Below, in pieces: positions 1 to 25,321 of a stretch of DNA of 64,000 bases; within the stretch, counting starts at the first letter, position 1, and every line of letters begins with the position of its first letter. Made by a program: the position numbers and the translations under genes. Below the pieces are notes generated by a model that saw only the letters and a program-made list of their open reading frames with translations, had not been told where the DNA came from and ran no database searches. This DNA comes from Bugula neritina (lineage: Eukaryota > Bryozoa > Gymnolaemata > Cheilostomatida > Bugulidae): assembly GCA_964035545.1 (NCBI GenBank), contig OZ037769.1:14953133-15017132 (forward strand), in the 5' to 3' direction.

Positions 1-159
1 TTATGACCTAACATTAAAGTTTGCTCAAAATCAATTGAAATTTACTATACATGCTATTTTTATGTGCTGGTTTTAATTACGTATAACGGAAAAGGCTGGA
101 AGGGGATTCCCCAACATTAAAGCACAGGTCATTGTCATATGCACTTAATATTCTATATG

Positions 160-193
160 TGCGGACCGTTACGAAAAACCTTAACGGTCCGCA
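160..193. repeat. Perfect 12-bp stem inverted repeat (hairpin)
   Basis: The arm TGCGGACCGTTA (160-171) is followed by a 10-nt spacer and its exact reverse complement TAACGGTCCGCA (182-193). The stem is GC-richer than its surroundings. No gene or terminator function is implied; it may be the edge of a small transposon. Confidence 0.6.
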
Positions 194-440
194 ACCAAAA
201 CTAGCTGAATAATTAGGGAAAAACATAGGAAATGAAGCAAAATTAAAATGAACTTTGATTCTTTAGGTGTATCTATTGGTGTTTTACTAGTTTTGGCCAA
301 AAGACTATGTTCATTACCAGCTAAATTGTGAAAAATAGCCAAAAACTGAAGATATCCAGTGTGTACTAAATTAAGTAAAATGACCCATATATGATATAAA
401 GTTTATATACATATAGCAGCTTCTGATTCAAAAATATAGT

Positions 441-514
441 TGCCCCCCACTGGGAATCGAGCCCGAGACCTCTGGCATGCAAGCAAGTACGCTAACCGTT
501 ACACCAAGGGCCCG
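441..514 (-). repeat. tRNA-derived repeat or tRNA pseudogene
   Basis: Read on the minus strand, this has a tRNA-like A box (TGGTGTAACGGTTAGCG) and B box (GGCTCGATTCC) at the right spacing. The anticodon stem does not pair, so it is not a working tRNA gene. A shorter relative of the same family lies at about 40,884-40,960. It is probably a SINE head or a decayed tRNA gene. Confidence 0.5.
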
Positions 515-1376
515 ACCACTGTTAAACACATCACTACACTGATTAACATGAAAGATTGAAGGTTATAGATTGTATTTCTTTGTTTCATGTGGTCATGTGG
601 TCATCCACTTGCTTTGCATAACTCCATGTGCTCTTAGAGCAGTTTTTATGTACTTATAAGTGTTAACTTAACAATATTTATTGGGTTATATAGATACTAT
701 AATTATATTTTGCAACTTGTTACAAAATTGGTGAGTTTGCAGTAAAATGAGTGCACTGTGCATCCACAAATTTACACCATTTATACTTGTAGACATACTT
801 AGTATAGTAGAGTAACTCAGAGAGTTCTACGAGATTTTCTCAGTCTAAAATATAACCAGTTAGTTGAGTTGTTAATTAAACTGTTCAAGTTATAATAGCT
901 ATCAGTATATACATAAAGTGTATGTATTCTGAGTCAGGTTTTACAAACTATAGATTGTTTCTAAACATATTAATGTATTGTTCCCACTTGACATAATTGG
1001 TTGATTTTGTATCGATAGCACCTGACAGATCTTTTTCTTAAAAAAGATCTCTATTATTTTTTAAAGAGGATGTTTGAAGACTTATCAAATAACTTGTTGA
1101 GTGAGTGCATATATGCTGTTTTGTAATTAAAGTGATTCTTTATAGTAGATTGTGAAATATACTATGCTAATGCCTTTAAAAATAATTGGGAAAATAAATA
1201 ACGAAAAATTGTATATTTGCAATATATGATACGCCATGATTCTAATAATAGTGTAGGTCATAAATTTTGAATTAACAAGCTTTTTCAATTTTGTAAAATA
1301 ATGATCGTTTTTGTAACTTGATTAAGTTAGGTACATTTTAATCTTTTTAAAGCATTTTTGCTGCTTTTTGTTTTAG

Positions 1377-2215
1377 GTGTTGGAGTTTCATTCAGCTACA
1401 CAGCAAGCTCACAAATACTTGCGGTATATTTCGACCGGTTGAAATATCTTGCGTTCTCTTTAGCTATATTTGGATTTTATATTGGTATAATGGCGTGGCC
1501 CATATTCTCTCAATTTCTCTTTGATAAGTTTGGATACTCCAAGGCTATGGGTATTATGACCAGCATCCATGTTCTTCATATCATAGCAGGAATATCTTTT
1601 TTTGAACCTAAAGAAGGTAAATAAATTCTAATCTTTATTTGTTTAATTATTGAGAATAAAATTGGAAAATTAAAATTTATAGCAATCAAAGAGTTGAAAC
1701 TTTTTTGCTTGTTTCAAATCAATCAACCAAAGCATACGGCAATGCCACGCTCATTAATACATACGCCTCAATTTATCTGTAATATGTTTATTTATTTTAT
1801 ATTTCAGTTAGGTGATCCAATAGCTTGTGGAAAAGATAGTTTACTTGTTAAGTTTTGGTCAGCCATTTTAAACTTAATTTTCATGGGCCACAATTTGAAT
1901 TTTGCATCAAGTTTATCAAAAGCACTTACTCACACCTTAAGTGTAGATGTTTATGATTTGATAAAGCTGTTGATTGATGTTTTACAGCACAGTTAAAAAG
2001 CATTAAGACTATTCAAAATTCTGAAGGTGAAAGTGATAAAAGTGATTTGGATATGAATAGCATGACTGTGAAAGATTCTGAGGTACAAGCAGACAATATA
2101 TATTTACATGTTGAACAGTTAAATGAATAGACAGTGGGGCTATAAGTTGTGTAGCTCAATATTATTATCTAAACATATGAGTATATATATGAATATATAT
2201 GAATATATATGTATA

Positions 2216-2301
<86 letters not shown>

Positions 2302-5300
2302 GTACTTGAATTTGTCAGTGATTGCTCTATATTATTGTTAGCCATGGGGTCTTAAGTTTGAAATACAGCCTAAATAAATTACATATAATATAATTAAGTT
2401 AGTTCTAATGAAAATTATAGATTTCTATGCATGTTATAGAATGTGTGTGTATATATGTGACCAGTCGCGACAAAACCGGGGATGTGGCGGCGTTTATAAA
2501 GTGTAGTAAATGAAGGTTTAATTTGGAAATACTTAAATTTGAAATTAATTTCCAGTTTTTAGGTTTTGAACTTTTCTAATACAAAGAAATCCAAGGATTT
2601 CAAAAATCATACTTTCGTAAGCATTTGATGATTCCTTCAGCTCTAAAATTGCATTTAAAGTTGGTAACTAAGGCATTCAATTTTTTAAATGATGAAAAAA
2701 TTGCGAAGTTATCAAGTAAAGAAAGAAGACAATTTTAGTTATTTTCATAGCATGAGATCTTGCAAATTTATTTTTTATCAAATGAATTTAGCTTACACCT
2801 CTTTCTTCGCATTGTCAGGAGCATCGTATTTAAAATCGAAGGCTAGTTTTAGTTTTTCATCGTGATCCATCTAAAGTTAGCTTTTAAGTTACTGAGCTGT
2901 TTTGCCCTTTGGTGATAAATGCAAAACTTAATCTTTATCTTTAGCGTTCAAGCTTGAAAATCACAACAATGCAGGTAATTATACTCAAAACCATCATTTA
3001 CGCTACTAACTTAGAATTGTTGCTAGGATTATTTGTAGTTATTTTCTTATTAATATTCATACTGATAATATCACTAGGAGTATGTCTATTCTATATTTAT
3101 ATTAGTAACTATTTAAATGACTCTCACTATGACTCACAGTTTGAGGTACGGTTACTCATAATGATAATCATAATGAATATCATTCATGATTTACTGATAC
3201 TGGTATTTGGCAGTAAAACCAAATGTAGCTCATTAATATTAATAGTATAACTTAAGTAATGATTAATAATTAAATTCACTATTTGAGTCTGACTCTGAGT
3301 TTCGCCTTACTTACTTGATTTACTTGAAGATGCAATCACGTTAGACCACTAGATTAGCGTAAGCACTTGATACTCATACTGATAGTATTATATTTATTGA
3401 TTTATTCTATAGTTGATATTTAAATTTACATTGGAATTACTCTTAGTAACTTTTAGCCTCTGTCTTAGATTTTGTCAATACAGTTACTGATTACTGTTAC
3501 GATTAACGGTTCCTTTTGTGATTTTTAAATTAGCTCAAAGTTTTATTTAAAATATAATGATAAAATATTTATCACATTATGCAGGCTTACAGTTACTGTC
3601 AAAGCTCAATTGATAACCCTATTTATATTGATAAAAGCATCACCTCTAACCAAATTGAAATGGTAAATGTGATTAAATGTAAATGAGTATAATGATGAAA
3701 TATTAATGCGAGTTCATGGTGATTCTATAGTTGACTGACTTAGTTCTTCAGTAAGTTACTTTTAGTCTTATTTAGTGAGTAGTAACACTAACTGAATGCA
3801 TAAATAGTCTAAACTTTTTAATTTTATTATAAAGGATGAGCAAAAATTTATTCATATTTTAAAGTAATTTATTGAATTCAAATTGATTTTATAGTAAATG
3901 TCTGTAATAGATTCAGTTGCACTTAGCTAGCTTTTTTACTCAATTAAATGCTTGAGTGGTTAATAGACATTGCTTCAAAATTGCCAATTGCAGATATGCT
4001 AGATATTCAAGTGCATAATGTGTAATTTTACTGATAATACTATGTTAATATAGAATAATCCGATATTCTGTACATTTTAGAAAGTGGACTTATGAGAGCA
4101 TTAGAGTGAAGACTTATACCTACACAACTCTACTACCTATCAATCTAACACTTCTAATGTAGACACTCTGAATTTTGACTTGCAAGGTTATGGCTTCTGC
4201 TTATTTCATTCATAAAAAGGTTTGCAGTCTTTTAATGATGTGCTTGAAAATTTTCAACAATTTTTTAAATTTAAATTGTTCTGTTTAATTCAATAAATTT
4301 AGATGTTGATAAAATGCAGGATGACAATTAACTGCTGCTATAGTAGTACCACAAGAGTGTTTAACCAACTAAATTTTTATAATATAACTGCATATAGTTT
4401 CTAATCAAGCTACCGTTTTCTTTTGTTATTTAAAAAAGTCAACATTGTACTTTCAGCTCTGGAATAGACAATAGATGGGTAGATTGGCAGGATGGATGTC
4501 AAGTAGCAGCATCTGTAATTGTTAGAAAATCAGCTAATGATAGTGATGAAGCTTTTGCCACACACATGATGTTATGTGTTCATACTCCGTAAACTCATAT
4601 TATGAAGACCAAGGAAGTAGAAAGATGAAAAGTGCCTTTTTTGCAAAAACCGTAGAAGCTACCTAATTTTCTTCTCTTGATTAGAGTTAATTCAAGCACA
4701 ATGGTTGTATCCAGGCTGGATTTTTTACTGCATTTAATTAATTAATTTTTTAAAATAATGTGTTTGATGTTTTAAATGTGAATATTAATGCCTAATAAAA
4801 CTCAAACGTTCTAATAGCTGATTTTATGTTTATATTTTCAACATCAATTGCTAAATTTAGTTGCCGTTAGACATTATAAAGATATTTATGAATGAATCTC
4901 GAATGATCTCATAATAGTCAAATAATTTTCTCATAAGTGTTCTACTCATTAAGCAATAACTATGAAACAGCACAGCTCAATAGCTGCAGTTTGATATATT
5001 ACACAATATATTAGAGGAGAGGAAGATATTCAATGTATAACAGGAAGCAGCTGCCATTTTGTTTTATATGACTTCCTGCTGACTTGGATGCCTAATTTAA
5101 ATATCTCAACACACAAACTTGCTGAAACATTCTCTTCTTTGCTGGAATTGTTAAACCTTTCATTAAATAAACAAAATAAAAAGCAAATTGACAAATGAAT
5201 TAGACAAAAAGTTTGGCGGCCATATTTGACCTAATTTTTAGTTGAGGCAGCATGAAATTTAGTTTAACAGAAAGCCCAAATTTTCACAATTATTTTGGTA

Positions 5301-8300
5301 CCAAATTTGTCACCATTCCTATTATACAAAGACCCGTTGCTAAGGCTTGTAAATTGTAAACAAATAATTCTCAACTTATTCTAGAGTTGCCAACTTTAAA
5401 TGCGATTTTCTCGAAACAGTAATTTAGAAATTCTAAAAACGTTAAGGTTTTTAAATATTAATATCTCGAGTTCTATTTATGCTAGAGACTTCAAATAAAG
5501 TGCAAAATGTTTGGAAAAGTCTGCTCTATCACTCCATAGTAATAACTAGGTTTTCAACATTTTATATACATCCCTTGTTTTGTGGTGCCAGGTCACATAT
5601 GAGGTCCTTCTTGTGTTTAATGCTGTTAAACTCTGTAGTATTTCCCTCACGCATGAATGAATAATTTGTTCATTAATTAAAATTTTGCTTTGCAACTTTT
5701 TATTTGCTTTCACTGTAGCTTGAATTATACTGCTTGTGTTCCATTAACAGCCGTTTCAATAATTAACAATCAGAGCTATACTCTGTGTATATATAACCGT
5801 ATTTGTACTGCGTGTTCCACCTTTAAACAAATGCCAACTTCACAGTAACAAAAAAAAGTAAATATATAGTCAGTCATAGAGGTAATCAATTTACAAAAAT
5901 ACGAAGCTTATAATATCATTCTGGAATGATATTATTGGTAACCAGCTGGTTACCAAAAATGTTTCATTGCTATATTATTGTACTATATTTGAAGAGAAAG
6001 CATCAAACCATGTTGAAATATGGAATGTTTTGCTTAAATAAAACTTTATTGCAAAATTTAGCCACACTCTGAATCATAATGAAAAAAATGCTATAGAAAA
6101 TATTATAGAAAAATTAAAGCATAATACTAAAATCTAGTAATTAAATACAATTGAGGTAAGAAAAGATGAGTACATACAATTGTTTGACGGGCACAAAACT
6201 TATAGTCAGTTTATGCTTTGCCGCATGTAATGTTGATTTTTTCAGCAAGACTTAGCAAACAATGACTACTTGGAACTATTTGAACGACAGGAAATATCTT
6301 CTGAAGCCTGTGATGAGTCGTCAGAAAGTATTAAAGCTGATTTTGCAACTTTGTTGAAATCATGGAAGGTAAATTTTAAAAGCATTTTGGTACTTTAAAG
6401 TATATTAGTGTAAAATAGACCATGATAAATATTTTGGCACAATAGTACTTATTTTAACTTAACAGTAATATTTATTGTTATTATAAATAAGTTGATTAGA
6501 AACAGACGGTTAACACAATATTATGTCCAAGCAACTTTTACAAAATAAAACCCCCTGAAGCACTTTTTTTTAAAATTGCTTACAGTTTATTTTACTACTA
6601 TATAGTTAGTATCTGCATGTGCAAAATGTACATCTTTTTTCTAAATCTAGCTAGCATTGTTATATAATAAGCATTACATAAAATTTGCTACTTTTAGCAA
6701 ACCCAACACATCATAAGATTGCGTTAAAGTTTGCTCTAATGTAGTTTTCAGATTGAAAATACCAAATTTTAGGTATGGCTGTCATTGATTAATGCCTTGT
6801 TCTGGACAGCTAATGCTTCTGGTTACCTAATCTTAGTGAATAGCTATATCCTTGATAGCACTGACTTAAATGAGAGTGAGGTAGATTTTGGAGAAACCGT
6901 AATAGGTAAGAAACTTATTCAATAATATAGCTAAATCTTATATGTAATAACTTTTTATTCAAATTCGGCATAATGCAAAACACAGATCTATAAGGAATGC
7001 ATTGTGATATTGAAAATTGTAGTTTAACAAAGCTTTGTCTCAAAGCTAAATAAAAACTACAATAACAGCTACAATAATTCACTGCATTACTCTTTTGACA
7101 GAATATCATTATTTCAATAATGCATTACTTAATTGTTAATAGCTTTAATTTTTGTGACTACTGCAGGAGTATTTAACATAGTTGGGTGTGTCTCAGTGGT
7201 TCTTACAAGTTCTCTCAAGTTTGACAGATTCTTCCTCTATTTCTGTTCCACTGCAGTTTTTGGAGTAGCTGCTATTGTGACAACCTTCGCTACTACCAAA
7301 GTATGAATATTAATATGTACATTTAAGTTTAAATCTGATTATAATATTCACTCTTGAAAACCTTGCTAACTTCCTTGGTTCAAATATGTAACCGAAAATT
7401 CAAATCAACTCTAAAAGCATGCTCTAGTCAAAGGTTTCACATACATTTCTGTCATATAATAAAAAAAAGTTTCAACTAAAAATTGTTCAGTAACAAATAT
7501 TCATATTTTATATTCAACTCAAGCCCAAAATATATTATTAAAATACAAATCTAAAAGCTCTTTATTACTGAGCAGTTAATATATAACTTGAAAAAATGAA
7601 AATAAACTAGTCAATTATAGCTCATGTCATTTAATATGCCAATTGATTATTTACATTCATTCAGGAGGCGTACTACGCTTTCGCAGCCTGTTGGGGTTTA
7701 GGACAGAGTGTTACTGTGACGTGTCTACTTGGCATAACCAGTGACCTGTGCACTGTTAGTCAATTTGCTATACTGTTTGGACTTGAGTTGCTAGCCGAGG
7801 GTATTGGAGAAATAGCCCTGGTACCTTTAGCTGGTAAGTATTTCATTACTTTATGTAAAATGTAGTTCAGTTTTGTAGCTAGAATTTTGGTAGTGCAGCA
7901 CTAACATTAAAAACAGTAATCTCAATGTTGCATATATATTTTTTAATTTTAGACAATGCCTGTAATGGCCTGCAAAGGTTTTTAAAAATCTTTTAACAAC
8001 ATACTAATTCAATTCAATTAAAATTCAGCATTATAGACATTAAGTGTTTGATATTTAGTAGCAACACTTGGTTATACTTTTTATGTAATAAATATTTCAT
8101 ACTATAAAGTTTGCAATCCTAGCTTTACATTTTAAAATAGGACCAATTAGAAACAAAGACCTGACAGTAAAATAATTGCCCTAATTTAAATCTAAAAGCT
8201 GACCCTGACTTACCATTTTACTAAAGACAGTATTATAAAGAAAAGTTTTCAATATAATCATATAACCTTTATATCTCATGAAATTTTAAACTGTACTACA

Positions 8301-8478
8301 ATAAATTAACAGTAATTATACTCTTATTCTTTTTGTAGCTTATATTGGAGAAACTACCAGTGAAAAATATGGAATTATATTTGTTGGTTGCTGTGGAGTT
8401 CTAGGAGCTCTTGCTGTGCTCCCAATAGCTGTATTCAATGCTTTAGATAAAAGAAAAGGTTATTCAAACCTTCTGTAA
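1377..8478 (+). CDS. Monocarboxylate transporter-like protein (SLC16/MFS), gene 1, 5' partial
   Basis: This is the first of three tandem paralogues. Visible exons: 1377-1616, 1988-2082, 6246-6368, 6773-6905, 7167-7300, 7665-7833 and 8339-8478 (stop TAA). Phases match genes 2 and 3, giving 343 codons. The first visible exon has the MFS segment from TM4 to TM6 (SSQILAVYF...YLAFSLA...[11 protein letters not shown]). The next two exons encode an acidic cytoplasmic loop ending LLKSWK, and the last four the TM7-TM12 half ([29 protein letters not shown]). The N-terminal exons (TM1-3) are not found in 1-1376 and must lie upstream. SLC16 proteins carry monocarboxylates or related anions across membranes; the substrate here is unknown. 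The 4.1-kb intron (2083-6245) holds no clear further exon. Confidence 0.82.
2203..2299. repeat. (AT)n microsatellite in transporter gene 1 intron
   Basis: An essentially pure AT dinucleotide run from about 2222 to 2298, preceded by imperfect GTATATAT units. It lies about 120 bp after the exon ending at 2082. Confidence 0.9.
4458..4592 (+). other. Unidentified 44-codon open segment after a splice-acceptor-like site
   Basis: Just after TTTCAG (4451-4456), one frame is open for 44 codons and reads like protein rather than AT-rich noise ([13 protein letters not shown]...FATHMML), ending at TAA 4590-4592. It is inside the long intron of transporter gene 1 and does not resemble that family. I do not recognise it. 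It may be a fragment of a processed pseudogene or chance. Confidence 0.25.
5912..5956. repeat. Two adjacent 22-bp palindromes
   Basis: At 5912-5933, arms AATATCATTC and GAATGATATT flank a 2-nt centre. One base later, 5935-5956 is a perfect 22-bp palindrome centred on CAGCTG (TTGGTAACCAG plus its reverse complement). Both are in the long intron of transporter gene 1. Confidence 0.7.
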
Positions 8479-9536
8479 AAACAGTTTACTATTGCCCTGT
8501 CTAATTTAGCATGATTCTTACGTAGGATTTTGTCTTTTCATGACTTTTTATAATATCTTGTTAATTATTTTCTACATTGTGCTCTTCTTTAGATATTTTT
8601 TGTATATATTGTTTTGCTTTGTTGACTTTGCAACTTTGCATATGCTACTATTGTACCAAAGCTCTCTCATTTTATGGCATTGCATGGACCAAAGAATGTC
8701 AAATTTTGCAATCAATATTTTGTCAAAAATTTTAAATACCAGCCTGCAACTATTCAGTATTCATGTAGTGTTATTATTAACTTCTGATTGTATATTATAA
8801 ACACATTCTAAAGAGGAAAAAAATGTCCAAATTAATCAGAATATAACAGCTAGACTGTTTAAAACTTGAAGCTCAATAATTGGATAAGGAAAAATAATCT
8901 ATTGTGAAACGTTAATAATTGGCTATAATATGCACTCTTGGTCTAGGGGTTAAAAGATTTGTTTTATAGTAAACACAGGTCATAGGTTCGAGCCTCATTG
9001 AAAGTAATTGGTGCATCTAGTCATAATTTCCTTATGTGCCTCATTTAAATAAGTTCTTAGCCTATCAATGCCGTATAGTTCTTGTTCTGAATAAAACTCA
9101 AAACAAATGATTTGTATAAACGCTACTCATATTTGATGAGTCAAAATTTATATGTTTTTAAAAGAATCATAACACTGTAAAGTAACTCCAAGCTACAAAA
9201 ATAGTATTGTCATTTACTATAATAATGCGATAACTTTTATGAAACAACATAGGTAGCTAACAAAACTCAAGTATGTACTTAGAAAAATATTATGACAGCT
9301 ATAGGTTTTATATAAAATATCAGCTATTCATAGCTGAGAATTTTTATCAGAACGCAAATCATAATAAATAAAATGAATCATAATATACTTTTTAAAGTGC
9401 TTTCCTGAGTTATGATTTAATCAAAGCATTGTTACAAGCTGGTGCATTGCGTTTAAATTACAGAGACTGGTTGGGAGCCGGGCATTTACAACAAAACCAT
9501 TCGGGTAGTTTGAACGTTGCTTATAACAAAACCAAT
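8479..9536. other. Intergenic spacer between transporter genes 1 and 2
   Basis: This spacer has no supported coding exon. It contains one tRNA-derived SINE (about 8930-9068) and the presumptive 5' UTR and promoter of gene 2. A possible 5'-UTR acceptor (TTACAG, about 9460) precedes the gene 2 start codon. Confidence 0.6.
8930..9068 (+). repeat. tRNA-derived SINE
   Basis: The A-box-like TGGTCTAGGGGTTAAAAG and B-box-like GGTTCGAGCCTC form a tRNA-related head. A body follows (CATCTAGTCATAATTTCC...GTGCCTCATTTAAATAAGT) that recurs at 21,422-21,608, 33,612-33,776, 34,095-34,272 and the matching copy B sites. The head-body sharing across unrelated loci defines a SINE family. Confidence 0.65.
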
Positions 9537-16009
<6,473 letters not shown>

Positions 16010-18970
16010 TTTGACTACAGCAGCAAATAGAATCACCATATTGTTGTAAGGATACAAACAACAATAGATGCATTGAGAGAAGATTTATTCATTTACTTAT
16101 GCTCTAGGTTTATAAAGGAGCTATATGTTATCAATAATATATTATTTTAGTGCTTACTCATACTATTTTTAGCATTTATTTACCAATTAATTGCTTCCGT
16201 TCTGTGAATTATGATAATTATATTTATGTTATTTTCTTCTTTAATAATCAATATGACTTAAATTTGAAAAAATGTTTTGAAAAGTTTAGACTATTGCATG
16301 GTTGTATGACATTATGAAAATTGCTTTCACATTGCTTCAAAGTTTTAAAATATTATATATTAGTTTCTCAATCTGAGCCAGTCGAATAGTTTGAACATTT
16401 GCAGAACTGCTGTAGTAAATTTGGGGTAGAACGCAGTTTAAGTGGGGAGCATAACTCCAGTATAGCGTAAGAACAAGATGTGGTAGTGATCTCGAGTGAA
16501 TAAATCTTTATTGGTAGAGTAGTAGCTTAACAAAGGTAGTCTTGATCCGGTGAGCTCTAGTAGGAGACTGATTCTACGCTGTGAGCTTGCCTTCTTTTAT
16601 ACACAAAAAGTTTCTTTGGTCTCATCCTGTCTGAAAGTCAGAGCCCGAATATCGGCATCTTCCAATAATCGGACTCTGACATCGGAACTCAGTCCGACAT
16701 CGGAGCCTTATAATCTGCAATTGTCGACTTTCGAACAGGATTGAGTTACATAATCGTGCTTATATAAAATATAAAAATAAAGTGCATGAACAGATAACTC
16801 CACTATAATAAAGGTGCATGAAAAGATAACTCTACTATAACATTCGTAGTTCCACCACACAGTTACATAATCTACTAACAGTATAAATCACGCCACGTTT
16901 GAACTGCAACTTCCATGTGTCATATAAAAATATCAAAAGTTATGAATAACCTTACAAAAGTTAGCTAGCTCATTTGTAAATCTAAAGACTTACTTTGAAT
17001 GGTTAGTTCTAAATATTTATATATGGCCATGGTAGTTGATATAATTATTGGTAGTACTCTAACTCAAATTGTTACAGCAAAACATAATAATATACATTAC
17101 TTTGGTCTAACTATAAACTTAATATACTATAGATTAGAGCTGTGCTGCAATATTTCATGCTTTTCATATTGTGTAACAAATCGTGCTATAATTGATTCTT
17201 TATCAGACTAAACTACAGTTATTGTGTTTAGATAAATGAAAATAGCTTAAGTTCATGCTGTATTATGTAATTCTCAGTGCAATAAAAGGAGAGGCTAGCA
17301 GTTAAATAATGCTTTCTACTTGAAAAAAGTCAAGAACTTAGGGTAGATTTAAGCACTCCTGATCTGTTGTTTATTTTGTATTGTATAAAAGTAAATTTCT
17401 AAATTAATGCCATTAGTTTTATACATCATTAGCTCTACATGTGATAGAGATGTACCCTGTATTAACAACCCTAATATGGATGGAAACTCACCAAACTGGA
17501 AAGCAGCTTAGTTTGATGTTTACAATAGCTATGAATGCAGCTACTATAACAGCAGTAATTTTATTCATTTAAGTTATGTTGCAGCAGTAGCAACAGTCAA
17601 GGTAAGTGTGTTAGTTTACTTTTTAAGTAAAGGGGAGACAGGTAAAAGGTTTCACATGCGACTAATTTTTAAAAAGCAGTTGGGTTGAAAACTTTGAGAG
17701 TTTCGGTAGTTTGATAACAGCTTGTTCTATACGGCATAAAGTGAGTTCAGGATATTCAACTTTTGAACAACAAAGATAGTTGTAGTTCCTTGCAAAAGTG
17801 AGAGACACAAGCTGCCTAGCTTAACTTCATCCAGGTTCAAAGCTGAGGAAAGCTAAAACGCATTGAGTTTACACAGTGATGAATTTGAGCAGTAACATGC
17901 TTTAAGAGGTGAAACAGTATTTAGCTGATATATCAATGATGAAATGATCAATAACCCAAAACTAATTTTCAAGTAAGCACTTCAAATGCATGGAATTTTT
18001 AAGAGATAGCAAAGTGATACTGCTGTATGTTCTTATGATAATATATAAAGTTAGCTATAGAATTATATTGAAGGAATTGCTATGCATATGGCAATAAAGT
18101 TATAGCACAAATATATGTATAAAAGAGATCGCGTTATTAATGGGAAATCTTGCTTTAGTTTAGTTTTTAATAGATAATGAAATAAGTTACAGTTTTTTTA
18201 TGTCATTAGACAGGTATAGTTGTATTTAAAAGCAATATAAATTATTAACCATCCTGTTATGTTATCTTTGAAGTGGATCTACTTCAATCACATCATCTAT
18301 TCTCTCCCCTAGTGATAAGTTATCTGCAGTACACTTTAAATACATGCTGTAGCTTGTGTGTCTATAACTGCTTTGTATTTTGGGTTGCCATCTCTATATG
18401 TTAGGTAATAGATTTGTAAAATTCAGAATTACATAATTCATATATTATCTAAAAATAAGTTATTTTTCAATAGTGATAAGGTTAATCATAGAAACAAGGT
18501 AAGTTCAAGTCTTAGTGTTTAAATTAACAAATTATTAATTTAATAGCATCATTTTCTCTAAGTAATGTATTAGAAAATATTTTTAACAAAGATCTAATTT
18601 TGCATAGCTGTGCAGTGTATTGCCAAAAGTGTATCTATAATAGATGATGCATAATAATAGATATATCAACATATGCGTGTTTACGTTTTATATTTGAATT
18701 ATACTTTAAAAATTATACTAGTTATCATAATATAATAGTAGCAATGCTAAATTTACTTTCTGTAGTTGGCAATTTAGGATTTCAAGTGCTAAAGTAATAA
18801 AATGAAATGTATTTAAAAAATACATGCATGAATTTTTTAATAGGTATCGAAATCAAACGGTGCTATAATATTATAAGAAGCTTATGTCTATATATATATA
18901 TACTAAAAATACTTAACTGCGTCTAAACTATATTATATATTATAACATATTTTATTGAGTCAGGTTTAAA
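16010..18970. other. Intergenic spacer between transporter genes 2 and 3
   Basis: About 3 kb without a supported gene. It holds a possible solo LTR (16,479-16,859), a 32-bp tandem duplication within it, and otherwise AT-rich sequence. A weak exon-like stretch ending CAAG|GTAAGT near 17,600 could not be tied to the transporter family. Confidence 0.5.
16479..16859. mobile_element. Possible solo LTR, about 381 bp
   Basis: It begins TGTGGT and ends ACCACA, the short inverted TG...CA termini of an LTR, and contains AATAAA near the TGTGGT end. No target-site duplication is evident. Internal tandem copies of a 32-bp unit beginning GTGCATGAA start at 16,782 and 16,814. Orientation and family are unknown. 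Confidence 0.3.
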
Positions 18971-24408
<5,438 letters not shown>

Positions 24409-25317
24409 AATACCAAATAGAGATCATGTGCGACAAAAATATATAAAGTTCAGAAATTGGAAATTTGTTTTAAAGGTTTTGACTAACTTTACGTAAATGA
24501 ACAGCAAAAAATTTTTATCGAAGCTCTTTACTTGATTAGTAATATATATCTTTATACTTTTTCATATATATGCTGCCTGCACTATAAAATTTCTTTGTTT
24601 ACATGCATTTTTCTTACTTGTTTCTTAATTTATTTTTGTATTTAAAATAGAACATTTTTTAGCACAATTATTGGGGAATATATTCAACTGATTTTTATAA
24701 ATGCCTAATTAATTTCACCTAATACACTATCAGCAAGTTGCATGGCTAAAAATATAATGTTTATTTTGCATATACATATGCATGTATATACATAATTTTA
24801 AGTAATACATGCATTCTCTATAAAGTAAACAAATAAATTATAAAAAATTAGACAACTCCTGTTAACATTTTTTCAAAGCCAACAATTATGCTATGATCAT
24901 TAAACTGATGATTATTTGACTAAAGTGCAATAGGAAAAAAATGCTTATTACCAAAAATACATGTGGATCCTTTTGCTTTATTAAGTTATGTACACACCAG
25001 CAATTTAAAGAACCAACAATTGAAATTGCTTAAAAGTCATAAAAATTTAACAGGCGATGATATTTTTTATGATTGTTACAAATATATGCATATGAAAAAA
25101 AGCAACAATAAAGTGCATTTAATTGACATAATAATTTATAATGATTAAAGTTGCATAATAGTAAGCATATATCTCAATTTACTAGAAAATTAGAAAAAGA
25201 TATAGAAAGTCAAGCAGAATTAGAAAAGAAACCTTTAATTATTTAGTTGTATTTGCTAATATACAGTGGAAAGTTATCACATAGCATAATTATTTCAAGT
25301 TGTAAAAGCAGCATAAC
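24409..25317. other. 3' flank of transporter gene 3 and left edge of duplication block A
   Basis: No coding exon is supported. From about 24,949 the sequence (ATGTGGATCCTTTTGCTTTA onward) matches 49,451 onward, which marks the left edge of the duplicated segment. The match runs to about 25,266, just before the retrotransposon. Confidence 0.6.
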
Positions 25318-25321
25318 GTAT

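Noticed and set aside
441-514. Functional tRNA gene on the minus strand
   Set aside because: A and B boxes are present but the anticodon stem does not pair; kept only as a tRNA-derived repeat.
2954-3250. 98-codon hydrophobic frame
   Set aside because: AT-rich composition yields Ile/Leu/Phe by default; no splice fit or family resemblance.
17457-17601. Possible degenerate transporter exon ending CAAG|GTAAGT
   Set aside because: The last codons vaguely resemble the TM8 exon, but upstream stops and lack of alignment leave no real support.
24913-24919. Second CTGATGA hammerhead-like core
   Set aside because: No stem II, GAAA or cleavage triplet follows; also true of CTGATGA at about 34,561.
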